This document shows positions 1-5,061 of a stretch of 5,061 bases of DNA, one piece after another. Both the position numbers and the translations under genes were made by a program. How positions within the stretch are numbered: the stretch's first letter is position 1; each line of letters opens with the position of its first letter. Below the pieces are notes generated by a model, which was not told the origin of the DNA, made no database searches, and worked only from the letters and a program-made list of their open reading frames with translations. The stretch is from positions 1 to 5,061 of the forward strand of contig JALNWY010000198.1 in the NCBI GenBank assembly GCA_023230665.1. The letters are read 5' to 3'. This DNA is from Deltaproteobacteria bacterium (GTDB lineage Bacteria; Desulfobacterota; Desulfomonilia; UBA1062).

Positions 1-1
1 C

Positions 2-556
2 TGCAGCCTGACCATCCTTCACACCAGGAGCCTTGAAAAAATCTATGACGTGGAAACCCTCATCCGGGCCGTGCCTCTCGTGCTCGAACAGTTGCCCGAG
101 GCTCGCTTTGTCATTGCCGGAACGGGTTCGCTCGAGCAGAGGCTCAAAGAGATGGCCCGCGATCTGAAGGTTGGGTCCAGTGTCAATTTTATGGGTGCGG
201 TAAGTCACGAGACGATCATCGGGCTGATCAAGCAGGCATCCGTCTATGTTTCGGCGGCAACAGCAGACGGCACTTCTGTCGCCCTGATGGAGGCCATTGC
301 CGCAGGACTGGTCCCGGTAGTGAGCGATATCGAGCCGAACCGGCCGCTGATAGCCCATAGAAGGGACGGATACCTGTTCAGGCCGGGAGACGAGAGGGAT
401 CTCTCGGACAAGATCCTCATGGCCTTGTCACTGGGTGTTTTCCCCCAGTTTTTGGAGAAAAAAAGGGCCGATTCCAGGGATATGATACGCTGGAGCTCAA
501 TTGCCAGGAGGTTCATGAACAGTTATAATCAGCTTACTCCGCGTTCCGGCAGGTGA
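2..556 (+). CDS. Glycosyltransferase family 4, C-terminal donor-domain fragment (5' end outside window)
   Basis: The frame is open from base 2 to the TGA at 554-556, giving 184 residues; a GTG at 50 is internal and not the real start. The fragment is the second Rossmann domain of a GT-B fold enzyme, which binds the nucleotide-sugar donor. Its first visible strand ends in TRSLEKIYDVETLIRA, which matches the GT4 phosphate-binding segment (usually GRL-x-KG-x3-LI-A), in a variant with Thr-Arg and Tyr-Asp instead of Gly-Arg and Lys-Gly. The strand VIAGTGSLEQRL follows. The EX7E motif appears as D-X7-E (Asp codon at 266-268, Glu at 290-292), a variant seen in active GT4 enzymes. About half of a normal 370-400 residue protein is missing on the left. 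It is clearly unlike the downstream GT4 paralogues. A 155-base gap separates it from the ABC exporter, so it may or may not share their transcript. Donor and acceptor cannot be read from the sequence. Confidence 0.9.
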   Translation, partial: CSLTILHTRSLEKIYDVETLIRAVPLVLEQLPEARFVIAGTGSLEQRLKEMARDLKVGSSVNFMGAVSHETIIGLIKQASVYVSAATADGTSVALMEAIAAGLVPVVSDIEPNRPLIAHRRDGYLFRPGDERDLSDKILMALSLGVFPQFLEKKRADSRDMIRWSSIARRFMNSYNQLTPRSGR

Positions 557-585
557 TGCATTAAAGATCTCCTTGTGCGGAGGCG

Positions 586-705
586 ATGAAAAACGTACGC
601 ACCTTGATGAAAAGAGGGCATCATACATTGTTGATTTTTCCCCGCATTCACCCGGGAATGCGGAGCTGTGTGACGAGGGGACAAATCAAGGGCCTGTCTC
701 TGTAG
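586..705 (+). CDS. Possible 39-codon small ORF or leader upstream of the ABC exporter
   Basis: An ATG at 586 opens a 39-residue frame ending at TAG 703-705. A GGAGG at 579-583 precedes it, but only 2 bases from the ATG, closer than the usual 5-9. The product is short and basic (starts MKNVRTLMKRGHH) with no recognisable domain or clear signal peptide. The frame is the same as that of the ABC exporter, whose ATG lies 6 bases after the TAG. It could be a leader peptide that couples translation into the exporter, which has no good ribosome site of its own, or it could be chance. CTCC at 569-572 could pair with GGAG at 579-582 and mask the ribosome site. Nothing shows that it is expressed. Confidence 0.2.
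   Translation: MKNVRTLMKRGHHTLLIFPRIHPGMRSCVTRGQIKGLSL
642..663 (+). repeat. Perfect 8-bp inverted repeat (hairpin) in the intergenic gap
   Basis: Arms at 642-649 and 656-663 are perfectly complementary around a 6-base loop. On the plus strand the T-run (635-639) lies before the hairpin, not after it, and on the minus strand the hairpin is followed by A's. It is therefore not a standard intrinsic terminator for either strand. It sits 49 bases before the ABC exporter start, so an operator, an mRNA 5'-leader structure or a transcript-processing site are the options left. The structure is seen directly; its function is unknown. Confidence 0.5.
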
Positions 706-711
706 ACACGT

Positions 712-2544
712 ATGCAAAACGAACTCGAAATGATTAAAATCATCAAGCAGTTATTTAAGTACCTGCCGACCAAGCGGGTCCGCCGATTCTGGATCATTCT
801 GCTGGGGATGATCTGCGTTGCGGTGCTGGAAACAGTTACGGCCGGAGCGATCTCCTTCTATGCAGCCTCGGTCGCAAACCCTCAGGTCATCATCACAGAC
901 CATCTTCCGCGCTTTGAGCACATCATTCCCGGCATCGCCGGTATTGATAGCAAGGGGCTCATTCTGTACTTAAGCCTCAGCGTCATCCTGCTGGTACTCC
1001 TCAAAAACGCATCGATGGCGGCCACTTCCTACACTGCCGGACTGTTCACTGCGAACGTAAGCGGCTACCTCGGCGAGCACATGCTTAAGGGATTCCTCGA
1101 AATGCCGTACGAGTGGCATCTACAGCACAACTCGGCAGATCTGATTCAGGGTATCGGCTGGAGCCAATACTTCGGCGTCCTGCTCACCTCCTCTCTCAAA
1201 CTTCTCAGCGACATCCTGATCATCACAATCCTGCTGACAACCATCCTCATAGCAAGTCCTGCCATATCGCTCCTGGTCTTTCTGACCATCGGCGGAACCT
1301 CGCTGCTGATCATCAAGCACGTGCGCCTCTCCATGGACCGGCTTGCCGCAACGCACCGCGACTTCAACACAGCCATCAACCGCGAGGTCACCATGGCTCT
1401 CCACGGGATAAAAGAGGTGAAGGTCTACAGATGCGCCGATGCATTCACACAAGGATATTCCCGAAACATCTACGGCTTTGCACGCATCGATGCCCGGCTC
1501 GGCTTCATCAACCAGCTGCCGGGCTGGGTACTGGAGATCGTCGGCGTCTCTCTCCTGTCTTCTGCGATCATGATCATGTTCCTGTGGTTCGGAGACTCAA
1601 CGGTCAAGATCACCGGAACCATTGCCCTGCTGGCGGTGACATCCTGGAGGGTCATGCCTGCCATGAGCCGCATCCTCAACAGCCTGAACGCGATCAGACA
1701 GTCCTTCCCCTACGTGCAGACAGGTCTCGCTTATCTCCGGGAAATCGACAGCAGGACGATAGCCGGCCCTTCTCCCGAAGGGCCTTCCGCGGACTTCACG
1801 CATGAACTCCGGCTCGAGAATATATCCTTTACATACGAAGGGGCCAACAGATTCGCCATCAATGAGGTCAGCCTGACGATTCCTCGCGGCCAGACCCTGG
1901 GAATAATCGGCACCTCCGGCGCCGGGAAGAGCACGCTGGCAGATATCGCCATAGGTCTCTTGCACCCCTCCAGCGGAGACATTATGCTGGACGGCCGCAC
2001 GGTAACGATCGAGAACCTGAAGCACTGGCAGTCCCTGATCGGCTATGTACCCCAGACACCGTACATCGCCCCGGCCACCCTGGCCGAGAACATCGCTTTC
2101 GGCGTCAGAACCGAAGGGATCGATCAAGAAAAAGTCCTGCAGTGCTGCAAGCTGGCTGCCATGGACGATTTCCTCCATCAGCTGCCGGACGGGATCAACT
2201 CTTTCCTTGGCGAACGGGGCGTCAAACTCTCCGGAGGCCAGCGCCAGAGAGTGGCCATAGCGCGTGCCCTGTATCACGATCCCGAGGTGATCATCTTCGA
2301 TGAGGCAACCAGCGCCCTGGATGCCAGAAACGAGCAGACGATCAAGCAGACCATCTACTCCCTTAAGGAAAGGATGACCCTCATCATCATCGCCCATCGC
2401 CTGACCACGGTAGAAGGCTGCGACCATATCGTCTGGATCGAAAAGGGCAGGATCAAGCTCGCCGGAGACGCCGACACCGTGCTCGAGAATTACAGAAAGT
2501 ACTACCAAGAGCCATGCCTGCCGCAGCAAGAGAGCCTCTCATAA
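712..2544 (+). CDS. PglK-like ABC exporter (fused membrane and ATPase domains), probable lipid-linked oligosaccharide flippase
   Basis: This is a complete 610-residue half-transporter that would act as a homodimer in the inner membrane, using ATP to flip or export a lipid-linked glycan. The membrane domain covers about residues 1-345, with helices near 26-50, 83-105, 155-180, 183-203, 271-294 and 300-318. A polar stretch of about 30 residues lies between the first two, where PglK carries its short external helix. HGIKEVKVYR (231-240) is typical of this family's coupling region. The ATPase domain has an A-loop Tyr375, Walker A GTSGAGKST (400-408), Q-loop Gln448, signature LSGGQ (506-510), Walker B VIIFDE (526-531, catalytic Glu531), D-loop SALD (534-537) and H-loop His562, so it should be active. 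The start is uncertain: a TAG at 703-705 bounds the frame, and ATG 712 and ATG 730 both lack a strong ribosome site; 712 is the longer choice. The 3' end overlaps the next gene by 31 bases. An MsbA-like lipid exporter is the alternative, but the adjoining PglH/PglJ-like glycosyltransferases favour PglK-like. Confidence 0.93.
   Translation: MQNELEMIKIIKQLFKYLPTKRVRRFWIILLGMICVAVLETVTAGAISFYAASVANPQVIITDHLPRFEHIIPGIAGIDSKGLILYLSLSVILLVLLKNASMAATSYTAGLFTANVSGYLGEHMLKGFLEMPYEWHLQHNSADLIQGIGWSQYFGVLLTSSLKLLSDILIITILLTTILIASPAISLLVFLTIGGTSLLIIKHVRLSMDRLAATHRDFNTAINREVTMALHGIKEVKVYRCADAFTQGYSRNIYGFARIDARLGFINQLPGWVLEIVGVSLLSSAIMIMFLWFGDSTVKITGTIALLAVTSWRVMPAMSRILNSLNAIRQSFPYVQTGLAYLREIDSRTIAGPSPEGPSADFTHELRLENISFTYEGANRFAINEVSLTIPRGQTLGIIGTSGAGKSTLADIAIGLLHPSSGDIMLDGRTVTIENLKHWQSLIGYVPQTPYIAPATLAENIAFGVRTEGIDQEKVLQCCKLAAMDDFLHQLPDGINSFLGERGVKLSGGQRQRVAIARALYHDPEVIIFDEATSALDARNEQTIKQTIYSLKERMTLIIIAHRLTTVEGCDHIVWIEKGRIKLAGDADTVLENYRKYYQEPCLPQQESLS
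1765..1784 (+). repeat. Perfect 8-bp inverted repeat inside the ABC exporter, at the domain linker
   Basis: Arms at 1765-1772 and 1777-1784 are perfectly complementary around a 4-base loop, and the stem is GC-rich. It lies in the codons for the Gly/Pro/Ser-rich linker (about residues 351-359) between the membrane domain and the ATPase domain. Only two T's follow, so it is not a convincing terminator. It may simply reflect the GC-rich Gly/Pro codons of the linker. Confidence 0.4.
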
Positions 2545-3683
2545 AAATCCACCCGATAAAAAAAACCTGCCCTTCGAGGCGCATATTACTGGTGGTTTCA
2601 TCGCTCTCCGCCGGCGGCGCCGAGCGGGTGATATCCGAGATGGCAAACTGGTGGGCTGTCCATGACCGTGAAGTTGCCGTCCTCACTCTTGAGAACGTAT
2701 ACGCCGATCACTACCGTCTGCATCCTCGTGTGAGAAGGATCACCATTGACTGGCAGTTGCCCCGCACCCGGCTGCACATCCCGGCACAATACATCAAACA
2801 CCAGATCATGCTCCGCGGTGCAGTGCTCGGTTACACACCTGATGTAATGATCAGTTTCATCGACAGGACGAACATCCGCATGCTGTTTGCCCTTGCCGGC
2901 ACCGGAATTCCAATCATCATCTCAGAACGCACCGATCCCAGGCATCACCGCATCGGCCTCTGCTGGTCGCTGGTAAGACGGCTGATCTACCCGTTCTCTG
3001 ACGCCCTGGTGGTACAGACCGATTCGGTGGCCTCATGGGCCAGTCGGATCGTCCAGGGTAGAAAGATCAGGGTAATCCCGAATTTCGTGCGACCGACACC
3101 CGAGCCGGAAAATATCGCGGAGGAAGCGCAACGTTTCGAGTCTTTTGTCCTCACCGTCGGAAGACTCGGCAAGGAAAAAGGATACGATCTGCTGATCCGC
3201 GCTTTTGCCATGGCGAAGGCAGCACAGGCCGGATGGCGACTGGTGATTCTCGGTGAGGGACCGGAGAGATCAAACCTTGAGAGGCTCGCGGGCAACCTGG
3301 GAATCGGTGATGCGGTACTCATGCCGGGAATCGTCCAGGAGCCGACCGAGTGGATGCGCCAGGCAGCGTTCTTCGTGCTCCCGTCGCGTTACGAGGGCTT
3401 TCCCAACGCACTTCTCGAAGCCATGGCCTGCGGCTGTGCCGTGATCGCTGCTGACTGTCCCAGCGGGCCTGCCGAGATCATCCGCCATAACGTAGACGGA
3501 CTGCTCGTGCCGAGTGAGGATGTGGGAGCCCTGGCCGATGCCATGGGCAGGTTGATCAAAGACGAAGATTTGAGATTCCGTCTCGGACAGCAGGCCCTTG
3601 CCGTCCGTTCACTTTTTTCCCAGGCGCAAATCATGGCCCAATGGGAGAACCTGATCGAGGACGTCTGCCTATCTCGGAAATGA
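2514..3683 (+). CDS. GT4 glycosyltransferase, PglH/PglJ/AmsD-like (tandem paralogue 1)
   Basis: This complete 389-residue GT-B enzyme is of usual length for GT4 and is predicted to be cytoplasmic or peripheral at the inner membrane. The N-terminal acceptor domain has the glycine loop SLSAGGAERV (30-39), then DHYRL, ISFID (113-117), and SERTDPRHH (137-145), a block typical of the PglH/PglJ/AmsD branch. The donor domain has VGRLGKEKG (215-223; Arg217 and Lys222 are the expected phosphate contacts), LGEGPERSNLERL, and the EX7E pair Glu294/Glu302 within SRYEGFPNALLEAMACG. ATG 2514 is the only standard start before the first beta strand and has AAGAG at 2507-2511; it overlaps the exporter by 31 bases, implying coupled translation. 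Its first 20 residues have no counterpart in the next paralogue. Residues 230-337 are almost identical to the next gene while the rest is not. Probable role: adding one sugar to a lipid-linked oligosaccharide. The exact sugar (a HexNAc would follow the PglH/PglJ analogy) cannot be determined. Confidence 0.93.
   Translation: MPAAAREPLIKIHPIKKTCPSRRILLVVSSLSAGGAERVISEMANWWAVHDREVAVLTLENVYADHYRLHPRVRRITIDWQLPRTRLHIPAQYIKHQIMLRGAVLGYTPDVMISFIDRTNIRMLFALAGTGIPIIISERTDPRHHRIGLCWSLVRRLIYPFSDALVVQTDSVASWASRIVQGRKIRVIPNFVRPTPEPENIAEEAQRFESFVLTVGRLGKEKGYDLLIRAFAMAKAAQAGWRLVILGEGPERSNLERLAGNLGIGDAVLMPGIVQEPTEWMRQAAFFVLPSRYEGFPNALLEAMACGCAVIAADCPSGPAEIIRHNVDGLLVPSEDVGALADAMGRLIKDEDLRFRLGQQALAVRSLFSQAQIMAQWENLIEDVCLSRK
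2634..2655 (+). repeat. 22-base identical segment shared by paralogues 1 and 2 (also at 3764-3785)
   Basis: The two stretches are identical base for base and code for SEMANWW just after the glycine loop. The third paralogue has a close version around 4890-4910, coding for TEMANWW. They mark the tandem repeat unit at the N-terminal end, with periods of about 1130 and 1126 bases between units. Confidence 0.7.
3201..3526 (+). repeat. Donor-domain repeat, copy 1 (partner at 4334-4659)
   Basis: This 326-base block aligns without gaps to 4334-4659 at an offset of 1133, with 27 mismatches by hand count (about 92% identity). The first 40 bases are identical. The translations differ at only 5 of about 108 residues. 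Identity falls off on both sides within the two genes, so the block has edges and is not just the general similarity of paralogues. Confidence 0.9.
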
Positions 3684-4816
3684 ATCCGCCTCATCCTCAA
3701 AAATCCCGCCGGATCTTGCTGGCGATCCTGTCCCTTTCGGCAGGCGGCGCAGAGCGCGTCGTCTCCGAGATGGCAAACTGGTGGGTTGCCCGGGGTTGTG
3801 AGGTCGCTGTCCTCACCTTCTGGGGAAGCGAGCACGATCATTACCGACTGGATCCGAGGGTACAGAGGATCACACTGGATTTCCGGCGTCATTCACCCAC
3901 GCTCCGGCACTATCTCGGAAGCCGCATCCGGCTCCCCTTCCGTATACGTGAGACCGTCCGGACCTTTAAACCGGATGCGGTCATCAGCTTCATCGACCTG
4001 GTAAACATCATCATGGTGATCACCCTTGCCGGGACGAAAATTCCCCTGATCGTCAGCGAACGCATCGACCCCAGGCACCATCCAATCAGCCGCCTCCGGT
4101 CTCTGGCCAGACGCCTGTGCTATCGATACGCCTCTGCCCTCGTGGTACAGACCGGCTCGGTCGCCGGGTGGGCTGAAACGGTCATGCCGGCCTCCAGGAT
4201 AGAGGTGATCCCCAATTTTGTGCGCATACTCCCCGGGACTGACGATTTGGCAGTTCATAAAGGGCCTGAGGGCCCCTACATCCTTGCCATAGGCAGACTC
4301 AACAGACAGAAGGGATATGATGTATTGATCCGAGCTTTTGCCATGGCGAAGGCAGCACAGGCCGGATGGCGACTCGTGATTCTTGGTGAGGGACCGGAGA
4401 GGTCGAACCTCGAGAGGCTCGCGGCAGATCTGGGGATCGGTGATGCGGTTCTCATGCCGGGAATCGTCCGGGAGCCGGCCGAATGGATGCGCCAGGCAGC
4501 GTTCTTCGTGCTCCCGTCACGCTACGAGGGTTTCCCCAATGCGCTTCTCGAGGCCATGGCGTGCGGCTGTGCCGTGATCGCTGCAGACTGTCCCAGCGGG
4601 CCTGCCGAGATCATCCGCCATAACGTAGACGGCCTGCTCGTGCCCAAAGAGGATGTGGGTGGCTTGAGTGCAGCCATTCTCAAATTGATGGAGGACAAGG
4701 CCCTTCGTCATCGTCTGGGAAGCCGGGCTGTCGAGGTAAAAAACTCCTTCCATGAAGGCCCCATCATGGCCAGATGGGATGCCCTGATCAGAAAGGCCGT
4801 TGGGAGCGATAACTGA
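3680..4816 (+). CDS. GT4 glycosyltransferase, PglH/PglJ/AmsD-like (tandem paralogue 2)
   Basis: The chosen ATG at 3680 overlaps the previous stop as ATGA, a classic coupling arrangement, and gives 378 residues whose N-terminus fits the paralogues. An ATG at 3641 would add 13 residues but overlap the previous gene by 43 bases with no ribosome site, so it is unlikely. Domains: glycine loop SLSAGGAERV (18-27), DHYRLDPRV, an Arg-rich segment at 76-97 (including Arg82, 84, 88, 90, 94 and Lys97), ISFID (102-106), SERIDPRHH (126-134), then the donor domain with IGRLNRQKG (204-212; Arg206, Lys211) and the EX7E pair Glu283/Glu291. The N-terminal half is about 55% identical to paralogue 1, while residues 219-327 are about 95% identical. 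The Arg-rich segment matches the position of the PglH 'ruler helix', which in Campylobacter binds the pyrophosphate of the lipid carrier. Predicted role: sugar addition to a lipid-linked oligosaccharide, probably from the same donor as paralogue 1 but onto a different acceptor (inference). Confidence 0.94.
   Translation: MNPPHPQKSRRILLAILSLSAGGAERVVSEMANWWVARGCEVAVLTFWGSEHDHYRLDPRVQRITLDFRRHSPTLRHYLGSRIRLPFRIRETVRTFKPDAVISFIDLVNIIMVITLAGTKIPLIVSERIDPRHHPISRLRSLARRLCYRYASALVVQTGSVAGWAETVMPASRIEVIPNFVRILPGTDDLAVHKGPEGPYILAIGRLNRQKGYDVLIRAFAMAKAAQAGWRLVILGEGPERSNLERLAADLGIGDAVLMPGIVREPAEWMRQAAFFVLPSRYEGFPNALLEAMACGCAVIAADCPSGPAEIIRHNVDGLLVPKEDVGGLSAAILKLMEDKALRHRLGSRAVEVKNSFHEGPIMARWDALIRKAVGSDN
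4334..4659 (+). repeat. Donor-domain repeat, copy 2 (partner at 3201-3526)
   Basis: This is the second copy of the near-identical donor-domain block. It codes for the segment from AFAMAKAAQ through the EX7E motif to the VDGLLVP region. Most differences from copy 1 are synonymous. The only protein changes are Gly/Ala, Asn/Asp, Gln/Arg, Thr/Ala and Ser/Lys. Confidence 0.9.
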
Positions 4817-4820
4817 ATCC

Positions 4821-5061
4821 ATGGTCCGGAATCCCCATATTCTCCTGATCATTTCCTCCCTTTCGGCCGGAGGCGCCGAAAGGGTCATTACGGAGATGGC
4901 CAACTGGTGGACAGCACACGGCAGAAGGGTCACTGTGCTCACCCTCTCTGGAACGGATCAGGATCACTATCAGTTGAATCTGAGCGTGGGAAGGATCGCA
5001 TTGGATTTCTGGGGGAGGGCCCTTACCCCGTGGCAGGCGATCAACAAGCGCGTCCGCCGCA
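4821..5061 (+). CDS. GT4 glycosyltransferase, PglH/PglJ/AmsD-like (tandem paralogue 3, cut by right edge)
   Basis: ATG 4821 lies 4 bases after the previous stop and opens a frame that runs off the window (80 codons visible). GGGAG at 4802-4806 is rather far upstream, so coupling to the preceding gene probably helps initiation. The visible part is the start of the acceptor domain: strand HILLIISSLSAGGAERV (glycine loop at about 12-22), then EMANWW (25-30), VTVLTLSG, DHYQL (48-52) and a basic stretch NKRVRR (75-80) at the edge. The same blocks occur at the same places in both upstream paralogues, so the family assignment is firm, but the donor domain and catalytic residues lie outside. This makes at least three consecutive paralogues at a spacing of about 1.13 kb. 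Confidence 0.9.
   Translation, partial: MVRNPHILLIISSLSAGGAERVITEMANWWTAHGRRVTVLTLSGTDQDHYQLNLSVGRIALDFWGRALTPWQAINKRVRR

Noticed and set aside
604..629. Possible promoter with TTGATG and TACATT
   Set aside because: The spacer is only 14 bases and the -10 match is poor. No other pair of boxes in the 557-711 gap is convincing.
695..708. Short inverted repeat (5-bp arms, 4-base loop) just before the exporter start
   Set aside because: A 5-bp stem is too short to separate from chance. It also lies next to the small ORF stop and does not cover a recognisable ribosome site.
730..743. 14-base palindrome at the alternative ATG of the exporter
   Set aside because: It is AT-rich, lies within coding sequence and falls in the Met-Ile-Lys-Ile-Ile codons; there is no sign of a binding-site partner.
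1113..1805. A 230-codon plus-strand frame inside the ABC exporter
   Set aside because: It is a shifted-frame shadow of the exporter's membrane domain, rich in Arg, His and Pro, and has no family signature.
1597..2529. A 310-codon open frame on the minus strand opposite the ABC exporter
   Set aside because: It lies antisense to the conserved ATPase domain and shows no recognisable domain. Long antisense frames are common opposite GC-rich coding DNA.
3641..3679. Upstream ATG giving a 13-residue longer N-terminus for tandem paralogue 2
   Set aside because: It has no ribosome site and a 43-base overlap, and the extra residues have no equivalent in paralogue 3. The ATGA overlap at 3680 is the better start.
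3389..3892. A 167-codon minus-strand frame across the junction of the two glycosyltransferases
   Set aside because: It is antisense to two well-supported GT4 genes. A similar shadow appears opposite the next junction (4517-4942) simply because the genes are repeats.
4265..4278. GGGCC/GGCCC inverted repeat within tandem paralogue 2
   Set aside because: The stem is only 5 bp, within coding sequence between the two enzyme domains, with no T-tract.
1..5061. CRISPR arrays, tRNA or rRNA genes, insertion sequences, attachment sites
   Set aside because: None was seen. The only repeats are the glycosyltransferase paralogues and small hairpins, and no transposase or integrase is encoded.

Overview
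The window is part of a surface-glycan or protein-glycosylation gene cluster, all on the plus strand. It comes from a bacterium with moderately GC-rich DNA (mid-fifties percent by eye). Nothing here fixes the taxon. The layout and protein style (Pgl-type flippase plus several family GT4 glycosyltransferases) fit a Gram-negative bacterium. A proteobacterial or deltaproteobacterial-like source is a guess only.

Layout: (1) 2-556, the C-terminal half of a GT4 glycosyltransferase cut by the left edge. (2) 557-711, a 155-base gap with a perfect 8-bp hairpin and a possible 39-codon small ORF, but no convincing promoter or terminator. (3) 712-2544, a complete 610-residue ABC exporter with membrane and ATPase domains fused, most like the lipid-linked oligosaccharide flippase PglK. 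(4) 2514-3683 and 3680-4816, two complete tandem paralogous GT4 enzymes of the PglH/PglJ/AmsD-like type. (5) 4821-5061, the start of a third paralogue, cut by the right edge. Genes from the ABC exporter onward are packed with a 31-base overlap, an ATGA overlap and a 4-base gap, so they almost certainly form one translationally coupled operon.

How they probably work together (inference): the GT4 enzymes add sugars one after another to a lipid-pyrophosphate-linked oligosaccharide at the cytoplasmic face of the inner membrane, and the PglK-like exporter flips the finished product across. This is the logic of the Campylobacter pgl locus, where PglA, PglJ and PglH extend the glycan and PglK flips it. 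No oligosaccharyltransferase or polymerase is visible, so the final acceptor (protein, lipid or polymer) is unknown.

The most notable signal is in the two complete tandem enzymes. Their donor-sugar domains are nearly identical over about 326 bases (27 mismatches by hand count, about 95% identical as protein). Their acceptor-side N-terminal halves are only about 55% identical, and their C-terminal tails are also divergent. This looks like gene conversion, or selection keeping one donor sugar while acceptor recognition diversifies. The basic helix that corresponds to the PglH 'ruler helix' also differs strongly between the paralogues.
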